Assembly (NCBI GenBank): GCA_963662865.1
Contig: OY759969.1
Location: forward strand, 2,480,001-2,544,000
From: JAJDYQ01 sp963662865
GTDB taxonomy: Bacteria; Pseudomonadota; Gammaproteobacteria; JAJDYQ01
Length of the DNA: 64,000 nt
Reading direction: 5' to 3'
The notes under the pieces were generated by a model that was given only the letters and a program-made list of their open reading frames with translations, was not told the origin of the DNA and did no database searches. Of the stretch, positions 44,207 through 52,847 are shown piece by piece. Position numbers and translations under genes: made by a program. Within the stretch, counting starts at the first letter, position 1. The number at the start of each line of letters is the position of its first letter.

Positions 44207-45283
44207 TCAGTGTGATTGATTATTGCTCCGGTGTCTGTCTCCGATAGCGGTGGCTAATTGGCGTAGTACTGGTACGGAATCATCCCAGCCTATGCAGGCG
44301 TCTGTTATGCTTTGTCCGTAATTCAATGGTTGTCCGGGGGTGTTATTCTGGCGTCCGGCATGCAGATGACTTTCAATCATTACGCCGATAATGCGGCTTT
44401 CTCCGTTACGAATCTGTTGGCATATGTCCCCGGCGATATCGATCTGGCGTTCGTGTTGCTTATTGCTGTTTGCATGGCTGCAATCGATCATCATCATCGG
44501 GTCCAGGCCGGCGGCTTCCAGGGCCTTGCCGGCCTGTTGTACGCTGGCTGCATCATAGTTAGGCTGTTTCCCGCCCCGCAAAATAATGTGGCAATCCTCA
44601 TTGCCGGCGGTTGCGAAAATGGCTGAGTGCCCGGCTTTGGTCAATGACAGAAAGTGGTGCGAGCTATTCGCTGCGCGAACGGCGTCAACCGCAATGCTTA
44701 AAGTGCCATCCGTGCCATTCTTGAAACCGACCGGGCAGGATAATCCTGATGCCAGTTCGCGGTGTACCTGGCTTTCGGTGGTGCGTGCGCCGATTGCTCC
44801 CCAACTGATTAAATCGGCGTAGTATTGTGGTGTGATCAGGTCTAAGAATTCGGTGGCTGCAGGCATGCCCATATCATTCAGTTTGAGCAGTAATTCACGG
44901 GCCTTGTGCAGCCCCTGGTTGATGTGGAAGCTGCCATCCAGATCCGGGTCATTGATCAGGCCCTTCCAGCCAACGGTCGTCCGGGGTTTTTCAAAGTACA
45001 CCCGCATGACGATTTCCAGGTGGTCCTTGAGTTCTTCACGAATCTTCAGCAGGCGTTTGGCATACTCCAGGGCTGCATCCGGGTCATGGATCGAGCAGGG
45101 GCCGATAATAATCAGGCAGCGGTCATCCTGACCATGCAGAATCCTGTGAATCCTGTTGCGGGTATTGGCCGTGATTTCAGCGGCTTTATCCGTAATAGGG
45201 AACCGTTCATGTACTGCGTCAGGAGGAATAACTTCCTTAGTGGTACTGATGCGTAAATTGTCCGTTTGATGGTTTTTGTTCAT
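44207..45283 (-). CDS. aroG: 3-deoxy-7-phosphoheptulonate synthase (class I)
   Basis: 358 residues, the size of AroF/G/H. Motifs: IIGPCSIHDPDAALEYAKRL, VYFEKPRTTVGWKGLINDP, EFLDLITPQYYADLISWGAIGARTTES, VGFKNGTDGT, and MIDCSHANSNK. It condenses PEP and erythrose 4-phosphate to open the shikimate pathway. The feedback type (Phe, Tyr or Trp sensitive) cannot be decided here. It is monocistronic, with 250 bases upstream that hold no gene; I see no reliable promoter match or trp/phe leader peptide there. Confidence 0.95.
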   Translation of the reverse strand: MNKNHQTDNLRISTTKEVIPPDAVHERFPITDKAAEITANTRNRIHRILHGQDDRCLIIIGPCSIHDPDAALEYAKRLLKIREELKDHLEIVMRVYFEKPRTTVGWKGLINDPDLDGSFHINQGLHKARELLLKLNDMGMPAATEFLDLITPQYYADLISWGAIGARTTESQVHRELASGLSCPVGFKNGTDGTLSIAVDAVRAANSSHHFLSLTKAGHSAIFATAGNEDCHIILRGGKQPNYDAASVQQAGKALEAAGLDPMMMIDCSHANSNKQHERQIDIAGDICQQIRNGESRIIGVMIESHLHAGRQNNTPGQPLNYGQSITDACIGWDDSVPVLRQLATAIGDRHRSNNQSH

Positions 45284-45533
45284 TGTTCATGTCTGTAATT
45301 ATCGGTAATTTCACGAAGTGGAATCATTATTCTGATAAAAATTCCTGCTTGCTGTTTTTGCGGTTAAGGTGCCGAATAGTAGCATATTGGTGCGATTGAG
45401 TGGGAGTAGGGAGTTGTTCCATTCCGAAAAAGGCGGCTGTTGCGTGTATGGCTCTTTTGGAAGGGTTCTATTGCCCCCGGTATGGTCCTCGGCGCAGTTC
45501 GTCAGTCGGGTGCCACAGGATTTGATTGAATCT

Positions 45534-45971
45534 TCAGGTGGTCTCAAAGCTGTTCTGTTCGGCGAAGGGTAGTGCAAGATTCTTCATCTTTTGCACGAGC
45601 GCATACATGCCGATATGGCGCTGGGTACTGAGGTGTTCGTCCAGATTAAGGCGCTTCAGAAATTTGTCGAAACTGGTATTGAGTATCTCATCAGGGGTTT
45701 TATCGGCAAATACCTGTAAGATCAGATAGACCAGGCCGCGAATAATGGGTTGTTCCGCTTCGGCCAGATAGATGAGTTTCCCCGAACCTGACTCGTCCAT
45801 ATGCCCGGTGATCCAGACATTGCTGGCGCAGCCATGCACCATGTTGTTTTCGATTTTATCCTCCGGAGCAACATTGGAGAGTCTGTTACCGAGCTCTTCA
45901 AGAAACTGGTAACGTGCGTCCCATTCCATAAGGAAGTCGAAGGTTTCGATAATATAGTCAAGTTCAGGCAT
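45534..45971 (-). CDS. sufE: SufE-family cysteine desulfuration protein
   Basis: 145 residues. The sulfur-accepting cysteine is in MVHGCASNVWI (Cys48), and the flanking region with RYQFLEELGNRL and PIIRGLVYLILQVF matches SufE. SufE accepts persulfide sulfur from SufS or CsdA for Fe-S cluster assembly. No sufS is nearby. It is preceded on the same strand by an HD-domain gene with 42 bases between the two, which may be co-transcribed. Confidence 0.92.
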   Translation of the reverse strand: MPELDYIIETFDFLMEWDARYQFLEELGNRLSNVAPEDKIENNMVHGCASNVWITGHMDESGSGKLIYLAEAEQPIIRGLVYLILQVFADKTPDEILNTSFDKFLKRLNLDEHLSTQRHIGMYALVQKMKNLALPFAEQNSFETT

Positions 45972-46013
45972 GGCGGGGAGGCTACCAGCTTGTGTATGTT
46001 TACTAAAGGGTTA

Positions 46014-46847
46014 CTAAAGTCTGGCGTTAAGCTCATGAACCATTTGAAGGTTGTTGTGCAGGCTCCGGGTGATCGTGCGGCCTTCCTCGGTGAGCTCTAA
46101 AAGGCGCAGGCCCTCGCCTATGTAGGGGAGGACATGGTTTTTATAAAATTGTGGATATCCCCGGTATATGTCTTCCAGGGTATGATAGCTGAAACGCTGA
46201 TTGATGCCCTGTTCATCAAATTCCTGAAACAGGTTGTTGAGTTTGTTCAGGTATCGAGGGTCGCTGAATTGACCGATCAGGTCTGCGGCTCTTACCAGGC
46301 CGGGGTAATCCAGTGTATTGGTGTGTGCCTCGTCGTCCGGTACCGGAAAGCGTGTCCTTTCAATGCAATTACAGATAAAACCCGTATCGAGGAAGTCGTA
46401 ATCCTGGTAATTTTCAGAGACAAAGGATTGTCCTCTATCAACATGGTGCGGCATCATGCTGGCGTCTGTGTTGCTGTGTTTGAGCGGGATCATTTTGTCG
46501 CCAACTCCTGAATAATAGCTGCTTTCCGTGTCGCGTTTGCAGGCCCCCCTGACGAAGCCGATATCATGAAACAGTAATGCTAATATGACATGGAGCAGGT
46601 CCTGTGGCGTGACGGTAGATTCCTGGCTTTTGCCTTTGAGAATGGTTTGTCCCGTAGCTGTGACATATATCGTATGCTCAACATTGTGGTAGGCGGCGTT
46701 ACTGCTGGCAATACGCTCAATGGCTTCGCGCACCGCAGCTTCTATCAGCTCAAGGTACTGTGGATACTGATCGCTATACTCCGAACGGTAGGCATTGGCC
46801 AGCCGCTCCTGTAATTCGACTCTCAGTGTTTTAGTAACGTCCAGCAT
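46014..46847 (-). CDS. HD-domain metal-dependent phosphohydrolase
   Basis: 277 residues. The HD signature is present: YHNVEH (His54, His58), LLFHDIGF (His94-Asp95) and VRAADLIGQFSD (Asp189). This arrangement binds one or two metal ions for phosphate-ester or phosphodiester hydrolysis. The protein has no sensor or membrane segments, so it is probably cytoplasmic. HD proteins of this size occur in many proteobacteria with unknown substrates; nucleotide or cyclic nucleotide hydrolysis is a guess. It is 42 bases upstream of sufE. Confidence 0.7.
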   Translation of the reverse strand: MLDVTKTLRVELQERLANAYRSEYSDQYPQYLELIEAAVREAIERIASSNAAYHNVEHTIYVTATGQTILKGKSQESTVTPQDLLHVILALLFHDIGFVRGACKRDTESSYYSGVGDKMIPLKHSNTDASMMPHHVDRGQSFVSENYQDYDFLDTGFICNCIERTRFPVPDDEAHTNTLDYPGLVRAADLIGQFSDPRYLNKLNNLFQEFDEQGINQRFSYHTLEDIYRGYPQFYKNHVLPYIGEGLRLLELTEEGRTITRSLHNNLQMVHELNARL

Positions 46848-46950
46848 GTCGGATTGCCTGATTAATGTGTTTCCAGTCAGTTATCATCATTATATTGGGG
46901 TAATCTCATGGGTCATCGTGCATTCTAGCGTTTTATCAATGCCTGATCTA

Positions 46951-46993
46951 TGAAAAAGTCACGGCAGAATCGTGATTTGATTCGGCTTTTTCA
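46951..46993. promoter_or_regulatory. Inverted repeat upstream of yidD
   Basis: Arms tgaaaaagtc (46951-46960) and ggctttttca (46984-46993) match in nine of ten positions, with smaller internal hairpins. It lies between the divergent HD-domain gene and yidD and could be a leader structure or operator. Confidence 0.35.
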
Positions 46994-47058
46994 GACTGGT
47001 GTCTCATAATGGTGCGACGTATAATCCCGGGAGGGAATTTTCCAGGCACTGTGAATAT

Positions 47059-47325
47059 ATGCGTGAGTTGGTCATTATACCTATCAGGTTCTATCGGCTA
47101 TTTATCTCCCCTGTGTTAGGTCCGCATTGTCGGTTTGTCCCTGCGTGTTCTTCCTATGCAATACAGGCCATTCGAATACATGGGGTTATTCCGGGTGGCT
47201 GGATGGCAATAAAACGGGTGTTACGCTGCCATCCATGGCATCCGGGAGGGTATGACCCGGTTCCTTCCGTGCATGGTTGTCAGTGCCATGAGGAAGATTG
47301 TGGAACTTCAACCGGGAATGACTAA
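47059..47325 (+). CDS. yidD: Membrane protein insertion efficiency factor YidD
   Basis: 88 residues from the ATG at 47059; an earlier in-frame ATG at 46999 adds 20 unlikely residues. The YidD signature is complete: [35 protein letters not shown], and [14 protein letters not shown]. YidD is a small amphipathic protein that helps YidC insert membrane proteins. Usually it sits between rnpA and yidC; here it is alone, as in some other gammaproteobacteria. The C-terminal tail has extra cysteines (CQCHEEDC), which is somewhat unusual. Confidence 0.93.
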   Translation: MRELVIIPIRFYRLFISPVLGPHCRFVPACSSYAIQAIRIHGVIPGGWMAIKRVLRCHPWHPGGYDPVPSVHGCQCHEEDCGTSTGND

Positions 47326-47422
47326 ATAGAGATATATGCAGACGCCTTGTGTCCATTAAGGCCGTTTGCATTGCCAGTGTCATGTATCATTAAAGATCGT
47401 TATGGAATAAATATCGGGATGG

Positions 47423-47770
47423 ATGCTGATGTCTGAGACGTTATTTACAAAAATTATTAACCGCGAAATTCCTGCAGATATCGTATATGAGGATGATGAT
47501 TGCCTTTGTTTTCGTGATATTAGTCCCCGGGCGCCTCTGCATGTGTTGTTGATACCTAAAAAGCCGATACAGAAAGTGGTAGATGCGGCGGCTGAAGATC
47601 AGGCGTTGCTTGGGCATCTGATGATAAAGGCAGGTGAAATAGCACGGCAGGAAGGGCATGGTGACGCCTTTCGCCTGGTGGTTAACAATGGTGCCGAAGC
47701 AGGTCAAACGGTGTTTCACTTGCATATACATATTTTGGCTGGCCGTCCGTTAAGTTGGCCGCCAGGGTAA
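47423..47770 (+). CDS. HIT-family nucleotide-binding protein
   Basis: 115 residues from ATG 47423, with ATG 47429 (MSETLFTKI) as a likely alternative. The histidine-triad motif HLHIHI is near residue 100, and the start LFTKIINREIPADIVYEDD is typical of HinT-type proteins. HIT proteins hydrolyse purine nucleoside phosphoramidates. It is three bases upstream of the gloB start, so the two are probably co-transcribed. Confidence 0.9.
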   Translation: MLMSETLFTKIINREIPADIVYEDDDCLCFRDISPRAPLHVLLIPKKPIQKVVDAAAEDQALLGHLMIKAGEIARQEGHGDAFRLVVNNGAEAGQTVFHLHIHILAGRPLSWPPG

Positions 47771-47772
47771 TA

Positions 47773-48552
47773 ATGTTGCAGACAATACGCGGTGTCGCTG
47801 CCTTTGATGACAATTACGTCTGGGTCATATCCGAGGGTAATGGTAAGGCAGCTATTGTTGACCCCGGTGATGACGACCCCGTTATTGACTATTTACGGGG
47901 GCATGGCCTGGAAGCCACCGCTATTCTGATTACTCATAAGCATTGTGATCATGTTGGGGGGATTGCAGGTTTATGTCGGCGCTATCCTGGGGTGAAGGTT
48001 TATGGCCCTGCAAATGAGCGCATCCCTGGAATAGATATGAAATTAAAGGATGGTGACCGGGTTGATATTCCGGGCATGGAATTTTCGCCTGAGGTGATCG
48101 ATATCCCAGGGCATACCGAAGGGCATATTGGTTACTATTCTGCGCCGGCCCTGTTCTGTGGCGATACGTTATTTGCTTGTGGATGCGGGCGGGTATTCAG
48201 TGGAAGCCTGGTCCAGTTACACGCCTCGTTGAGCCGGATACGTGAATTGCCGGATAATACCGATGTGTACTGTGCGCATGAATATACTCTGGATAATATC
48301 GGATTTGCGAAATGGGTGGAGCCTGAGAACCTCGAATTATTAAAAAGGGAGGAGCAGGTTATTGGCGAGCGAGAGCGAGGGCTGGCGACTGTCCCTTCCC
48401 GTCTGGCAGTAGAGAAGGCAACCAATCCCTTTATCAGAACTGATGTGGATGATGTCAGGCTATCTGCTGAAAAATACGCCGGTGCTGTCCTCGGTTCTAC
48501 GCAAGAGGTGTTTACAACGCTGAGGCAATGGAAGGACAGGGAGTATGATTAG
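47773..48552 (+). CDS. gloB: Hydroxyacylglutathione hydrolase (glyoxalase II)
   Basis: 259 residues from the ATG at 47773. It is a metallo-beta-lactamase fold enzyme: the metal motif ITHKHCDHVGG, DIPGHTEGHIGYY, LFCGDTLFACGCGRVF, and YCAHEYTLDNIGFA are all present. It hydrolyses S-D-lactoylglutathione in methylglyoxal detoxification. It follows a HIT gene by three bases. A hairpin repeat lies immediately downstream. Confidence 0.95.
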   Translation: MLQTIRGVAAFDDNYVWVISEGNGKAAIVDPGDDDPVIDYLRGHGLEATAILITHKHCDHVGGIAGLCRRYPGVKVYGPANERIPGIDMKLKDGDRVDIPGMEFSPEVIDIPGHTEGHIGYYSAPALFCGDTLFACGCGRVFSGSLVQLHASLSRIRELPDNTDVYCAHEYTLDNIGFAKWVEPENLELLKREEQVIGERERGLATVPSRLAVEKATNPFIRTDVDDVRLSAEKYAGAVLGSTQEVFTTLRQWKDREYD

Positions 48553-48559
48553 ACAGGCA

Positions 48560-48590
48560 CGGAAAACAACCATGCGTTTTTTGTGTTCCC
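48560..48590. repeat. Short hairpin repeat with aaaaaacgcatg core, copy 2
   Basis: On the plus strand, ggaaaacaa and ttgtgttcc arms (one mismatch) enclose catgcgtttt. It resembles the copy at 44164-44191 and lies between the converging gloB and DUF3565 genes, where it could serve both as terminator. Confidence 0.5.
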
Positions 48591-48597
48591 CTCAAAA

Positions 48598-48822
48598 TCA
48601 GTGATTTGTTTTATTGGATTTTGAGTCATTGTCCGAGGCGCATTCCTTGCAGTCAAGTTCAACGCCAAGCATCTTTTTTCTGGAGGCTTCTGTCTTCGTC
48701 CAAGGGCGATTAATCCAGGGGGGGCGATGGCGGACATGCTGATTGTGCCCGCATGCTAGCTCGGCGACCCAACAGGATTCTTTATCCTGATGAAAGCCGA
48801 CTATTTTTCTCAGCGTTTTCAT
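48598..48822 (-). CDS. DUF3565 family protein
   Basis: 74 residues. The sequence KIVGFHQDKESCWVAELACG followed by HNQHVRHRPPW matches the DUF3565 family, small proteins sometimes described as pressure-regulated. Conserved Cys and His residues (CWVAELACGHNQH, DCKEC) suggest metal binding. Function unknown. It converges with gloB and is divergent from the kinase gene at 48866, with only 43 bases between the two starts. Confidence 0.75.
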   Translation of the reverse strand: MKTLRKIVGFHQDKESCWVAELACGHNQHVRHRPPWINRPWTKTEASRKKMLGVELDCKECASDNDSKSNKTNH

Positions 48823-48865
48823 GCCTGCTCAATTTAATAAGAAATGCTTTTAGCCGTCGGAAAGG

Positions 48866-51127
48866 TTGGTTAAAATACGGGATTGGGCCATCTTTCAGGT
48901 TAGCTTTTTGCAGGATTTCAAGGAAATTATAGCCGATTTCGCGGAGAGAGATTTTCCATTTGAAGATCTTGAGGGGGAGCTGGTACGGCGGCTCAAGGGA
49001 GACTCCGAGGCCCTGTCCGGTCTTCTTCAGGCATTGGATACGGCGAAAGATGAGTGTCTGGTCAATGATTCGCAGTACAATCAGCTACTGGCCAGGCTGG
49101 TGGCGTCGGATACGATTGTTGCTGTGGATACCGGTGGTAAGGGGGATGATGAGATAATGCGTACACATGATCCAAGGCAGTTTTTCGCGGAAACCGATAC
49201 TCATGGCCAGGTTGAGATAGTTGGTCCGGGAACGATTATCAAGGATCGTTTTGAGTTGCTGGAAGTTCTCGGTGAAGGTGGTATGGGGATGGTGTACAGG
49301 GCCCGTGATCTGATCAAGGTCGAGGCCAGTGACCGTAATCCGTATCTCGCCATTAAAGTACTGAATGACAATTTCAAGAGGCATCCGGAGTCATTCATTT
49401 CGCTGCAGCGCGAATGCAGCCGAACGCAAAAGCTGGCGCATCCTAATATCGCAACCGTATTCGATTTTGACCGTTATGGCTCCATGGTCTATATGACCAT
49501 GCAATTGCTGGAAGGAAAGCCGCTGAATGACTTTATCAGCGAAGATGTTCCTGAAGGTGGCTTGAGTTTTAAGGAGGCAATGCCCCTGATTGAGGATATG
49601 GGCAATGCCTTGAGCTATGCACATTCAAGCAGTATCGTGCATTCTGATTTTAAACCGGGGAATGCCTTTGTTACCGATGATCATGGCGTTCAGGTTCTGG
49701 ATTTTGGCATTGCCCGGGCGGTGAAAAAGCCAGGTCAGCAGGACACGACTTTATTCGACGCCGGAAAACTCGGTGCACTTACGCCGTCATATGCCAGTTG
49801 TGAAATGCTGGAGGAGGAAGAACCCGATCCGCGTGATGATATCTATGCGCTTGCCGTAGTGAGTTATATCCTGCTATCAGGTAGCCATCCATTCGATAAA
49901 TTTCCGGCAACTATGGCGCGTGACCATAAAATGGTCGCCAGGCCGCTGAAAAAACTGACGCGCAGTCAGAACGGGATGTTGCAGAAGGGTCTGTCGTTCC
50001 ACAGGGATAAGGCACCGGCCAGTGTTCAGGTGTTTTTAAACGGCCTCAGGCATAAGAGCGGAAGTCTGGGGAAGTATTCATTAGCTGCCGTGGTCGGGGT
50101 GGTTTCATTGGCGCTGATCGCAATTTATCCTGTTCAAAACTATCTGAAACAGCAGCGTGAGGCCGAGCTTGTCTCCTTGCTTGGTTCTTCCGACCCGGTG
50201 ATCGTGGAAGAAACACTGTCAAATCTCAATAGCCGTGATGATATTTCGGTTCAGAATGTGCTGTCATTAGCGCGTGATAGCCTGGTCGCCTATTATAGTC
50301 AGCAGATAGATGACGCACTCACCGGCGAGCTGGGCCCTAATAATTTTCAGTTAGCAACGACTCTTATGACTGAGGTCCAACAGCTATACCCGGAGTCGGT
50401 AGAGGTCAAGCAACTTAATAGCCGTATTGAGCACCATAAAACTCGAGCTGTTGATTTTGTTGATACTTCGCTACAGCAGGTTGTGAATGAGCTCGATGTG
50501 ATGGCCGCCGGGGAGGAGCATTCCGTGCCACAGCTTTTTGAAACATTAGACAAGGCGGATTCCGGCAATGCCCTCCGAAAGGATGTACGGATCCCGGTTG
50601 TTTATGCGGAGATGATTGATACCGCTATCGCTGAGAAGCGCCTGCTTGATGCGGATATTTTGTTAAAGCAGGCTTTCCGCTTGTATCCGGAGAATGAGGC
50701 TTTGCTGTTTTTACGTTCTGAGATGAACCGCTTTTCAGATGCCGGTTATCTGGCATCTGAAGAGCAGGAAAAAGCCGATGAAGGCGCACGGCAGGAGCGT
50801 ATGAAAAAACGCCGTGAATCTCTGGAAAGCGCCAGAGTTGAGGCGGCCAAGCGCAGTCTTCTGATAAAAACCAGAGCCGGGCGTCCGGATAAGGCAGTGG
50901 AATTTCTTGAAGTTCTGGAAAATCGACTGTCTTCTGGTGCATTGTTTATTACCGATATTGCTCCGACGGCGATTGCCGAATCCTATCTGGCTTTGGCGAC
51001 GTCACTGGCGGAAGCGGGACAATATGATCGAGCCGTGGAGATGCTGGATGCCGGTCTGGAAGTTACTCCGGAAAATAATGACCTGAAAGTGACCAGAGAA
51101 AAATATAACCGGTCTCCGGGCTTGTAA
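48866..51127 (+). CDS. Membrane-anchored Ser/Thr protein kinase with TPR-like C-terminal part
   Basis: 753 residues from a TTG start; later starts are possible, since the N-terminal 115 residues are not kinase. The kinase domain has GEGGMGMVYRA (P-loop, residues 136-146), catalytic HSDFKPGN (259-266, with Asp261 and Lys263) and DFGIAR (Asp279). The usual HRD is HSD here, so it belongs with non-RD kinases that do not need activation-loop phosphorylation of the usual kind. A transmembrane helix lies near residues 403-423, followed by a roughly 330-residue region with TPR-like helices (for example SLAEAGQYDRAVEMLDAGL). The C-terminal part is probably periplasmic. The target is unknown. Confidence 0.85.
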   Translation: MVKIRDWAIFQVSFLQDFKEIIADFAERDFPFEDLEGELVRRLKGDSEALSGLLQALDTAKDECLVNDSQYNQLLARLVASDTIVAVDTGGKGDDEIMRTHDPRQFFAETDTHGQVEIVGPGTIIKDRFELLEVLGEGGMGMVYRARDLIKVEASDRNPYLAIKVLNDNFKRHPESFISLQRECSRTQKLAHPNIATVFDFDRYGSMVYMTMQLLEGKPLNDFISEDVPEGGLSFKEAMPLIEDMGNALSYAHSSSIVHSDFKPGNAFVTDDHGVQVLDFGIARAVKKPGQQDTTLFDAGKLGALTPSYASCEMLEEEEPDPRDDIYALAVVSYILLSGSHPFDKFPATMARDHKMVARPLKKLTRSQNGMLQKGLSFHRDKAPASVQVFLNGLRHKSGSLGKYSLAAVVGVVSLALIAIYPVQNYLKQQREAELVSLLGSSDPVIVEETLSNLNSRDDISVQNVLSLARDSLVAYYSQQIDDALTGELGPNNFQLATTLMTEVQQLYPESVEVKQLNSRIEHHKTRAVDFVDTSLQQVVNELDVMAAGEEHSVPQLFETLDKADSGNALRKDVRIPVVYAEMIDTAIAEKRLLDADILLKQAFRLYPENEALLFLRSEMNRFSDAGYLASEEQEKADEGARQERMKKRRESLESARVEAAKRSLLIKTRAGRPDKAVEFLEVLENRLSSGALFITDIAPTAIAESYLALATSLAEAGQYDRAVEMLDAGLEVTPENNDLKVTREKYNRSPGL

Positions 51128-51430
51128 TCAGCTTTTTTTATCTTTCTTTTTTACCCCGGTGATTGGCACAATGATCCCATTTCCGGTCTGTCGCTGCGGC
51201 TCCGAGGGGTAGGTTGGCCGTAAATCCCAGCTTTTACCTGAGGCCTCTATCAGCTCCTTTTGTCTCGCAGTAATCAGGTTTAATCCATGGCGTATATTAC
51301 TGATGGTGGACTGTCTCAAAGGGTGCTTGAGGCCGGGCTTTGTTGTGGTGTCCTTTATGATATCAATCAGGATACTGCGCATAACCTGAAGAATACGTTC
51401 TTCCTTGGATGCTTCCTGATCTTCGCTCAT
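51128..51430 (-). CDS. Small conserved-looking protein of unknown function
   Basis: 100 residues from an ATG at 51430 with AGGA eight bases upstream. The frame is open much further (to 52012), but that part overlaps the Sel1 gene on the other strand and is rejected. The protein is acidic at the start, basic in the middle and end, and rich in helix-forming stretches (KEERILQVMRSILIDIIKDT and LNLITARQKELIEA). It ends in Lys-rich KKKDKKS. It converges with the kinase gene, and the stops nearly touch. I do not recognise it with confidence; a distant resemblance to short proteins labelled segregation/condensation protein A-like is possible but unproven. Confidence 0.55.
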   Translation of the reverse strand: MSEDQEASKEERILQVMRSILIDIIKDTTTKPGLKHPLRQSTISNIRHGLNLITARQKELIEASGKSWDLRPTYPSEPQRQTGNGIIVPITGVKKKDKKS

Positions 51431-51564
51431 GATATTTTCCTGAAATGGCCACTCTGGAAGCATATCAGTACATGGGGAATATGCTAATTGTCCACTGGTA
51501 ATAGATTCCGACTTGAAAGCTGTGCTGTATCTGATCAGAATTGCTGCATGGAGTTTATCAGGGA

Positions 51565-52251
51565 ATGGCTGTGAACATGTTTGATTTTTCCAGACATCTG
51601 GTGGTGCCTTTTCTGCTGGTCTCCACTGCATTGTATGCGCAGGAAGAAAACCGCTATTCTGATGTTGACACGCTTCTTTCCAGGGCCGGGACCGGGGACG
51701 CTGAAGCGCAATATCAACTGGCGATGCACTACAGTCGCCTGGAGCGAACACCGGAAAATCAAAGGGCCTCTTTTCAGTGGATGCTGTCTGCCGCCGAGCA
51801 GGGGGACAGCCGGGCACAGGCGGCGACAGGGTCGTATTACCGTTTGGGAAGGGGTGTTGAGAGTGATCCTCAGAAGGCGTTTCATTGGTATCGGGAATCG
51901 TCAAGGCGAAATAATCCGGCGGGGAATTTTGGCCTGGGGCGTATGTATTATCGGGGTTACGGGGTTCCCAGGAATTATGAAAGGGCCATTGAATTTTATA
52001 CCAGGGCCGCAATAATCGGGCACCCGTCGGCGCAGGCCGCTCTGGGTTATATGTCTGAGAATGGGCTCGGTACTGAAATTGATCAAGTAGAGGCCATGAA
52101 GTGGTATTTGCTATCTGCGGAGAAATGGTACACCGCCGGGCACTATGTTTATTATCTGAAACAGAAACTTGACGAGGCTGCGATGGCCGAGGCGCATAAG
52201 CTCGTCGAGAGCTTTAAAAGCCGGTATTACACGGGAGCGTCGCAGCAGTAA
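51565..52251 (+). CDS. Sel1-like repeat (SEL1/TPR) exported protein
   Basis: About 228 residues from the ATG at 51565; an ATG at 51577 is an alternative. The first 25 residues form a signal peptide (VVPFLLVSTALYAQ). The remainder is built of Sel1-type 36-residue repeats, each with AxxxLG...Y..G.G...D...A..WY pattern (for example AQAALGYMSENGLGTEIDQ followed by VEAMKWYLL). Sel1 proteins act as protein-protein adaptors, often in the envelope. The target is unknown. A 7-bp hairpin lies 8 bases after the stop. Confidence 0.82.
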   Translation: MAVNMFDFSRHLVVPFLLVSTALYAQEENRYSDVDTLLSRAGTGDAEAQYQLAMHYSRLERTPENQRASFQWMLSAAEQGDSRAQAATGSYYRLGRGVESDPQKAFHWYRESSRRNNPAGNFGLGRMYYRGYGVPRNYERAIEFYTRAAIIGHPSAQAALGYMSENGLGTEIDQVEAMKWYLLSAEKWYTAGHYVYYLKQKLDEAAMAEAHKLVESFKSRYYTGASQQ

Positions 52252-52258
52252 GCTCGCA

Positions 52259-52278
52259 CCGTTTATGGCGGTAAACGG
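52259..52278 (+). terminator. Weak hairpin after the Sel1 gene
   Basis: ccgttta (52259-52265) pairs with taaacgg (52272-52278) around a six-base loop, eight bases after the stop. No T run follows, so an intrinsic terminator is only possible. Confidence 0.3.
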
Positions 52279-52379
52279 CCCTTAAAAGAAAAGATGTCAA
52301 GTATCATATTGCATGGTTCAATTAATACGATAAATTGCCTGAATGCCAAGACTATTCCGTATAGAGTATGAGAATGCCC

Positions 52380-52712
52380 ATTCCAAGAGTATTCAAATTT
52401 CTGTGTCAGTCGCATTTACAAAGCGATGTAATCGTCGAGTTTGCCCTCAAAGTGAATGGTTAGTTGCGAGAGAGTGAGGTTCCAGTTTTGTACCGGGTGT
52501 GTCCAATGCTCAGAGGCTTTGAGTAGGCCGGCATACAACAACTTGAGCAAGCGGCTTTCATTGGCGAAGCCGCCTTTGGTCTTGGTCAGTTTACGGAACT
52601 GGCGATGGACGGCCTCGTTGATGTAGCGGCCGTTGTCCTTGATTTTGTAGTGGATGGCATCCAGCTGGACAATAGGGCAGATAGCCTCCAGATCGCGCTC
52701 AATTATGAACAC
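52380..52712 (-). pseudogene. IS256-family transposase remnant 1 (internal deletion)
   Basis: A 98-codon frame joins two distant parts of a mutator-type (IS256) transposase. The part around the first catalytic Asp reads LEAICPIVQLDAIHYKIKDN, and it is directly followed by the C-terminal part EAVHRQFRKLTKTKGGF ... NWNLTLSQLTIHFEGKLDDY. Full-length IS256 transposases have about 400 residues, so roughly three quarters is missing. Below its stop lies the element-end-like sequence containing cagaaatttgaa, shared with the other two remnants. It lies between the Sel1 gene and glnS and cannot be active. Confidence 0.85.
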
Positions 52713-52847
52713 TCCAAAGGAAAAACTCCTCGTTGTTTATACTGACGCGGCTGCTGGCCCTTAGACGGCTGGCGCACAATTCTCAAATATCATTACATCC
52801 GCATCGGGCGGTGATAGAATCCGTCTTTTTTACTACTGCCTGCCAGG

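Noticed and set aside
45369..45572. 67-codon plus-strand frame between aroG and sufE
   Set aside because: Overlaps the sufE end, lacks an RBS and shows no recognisable features; the 250-base gap is treated as non-coding.
46999..47058. Upstream in-frame ATG for yidD
   Set aside because: Adds 20 residues not found in the family; the ATG at 47059 gives the normal YidD start.
51431..52012. Long N-terminal extension of the small gene at 51128-51430
   Set aside because: It overlaps the Sel1-repeat gene on the other strand, is Pro/Ser-rich with no domain, and a good RBS and ATG exist at 51430.
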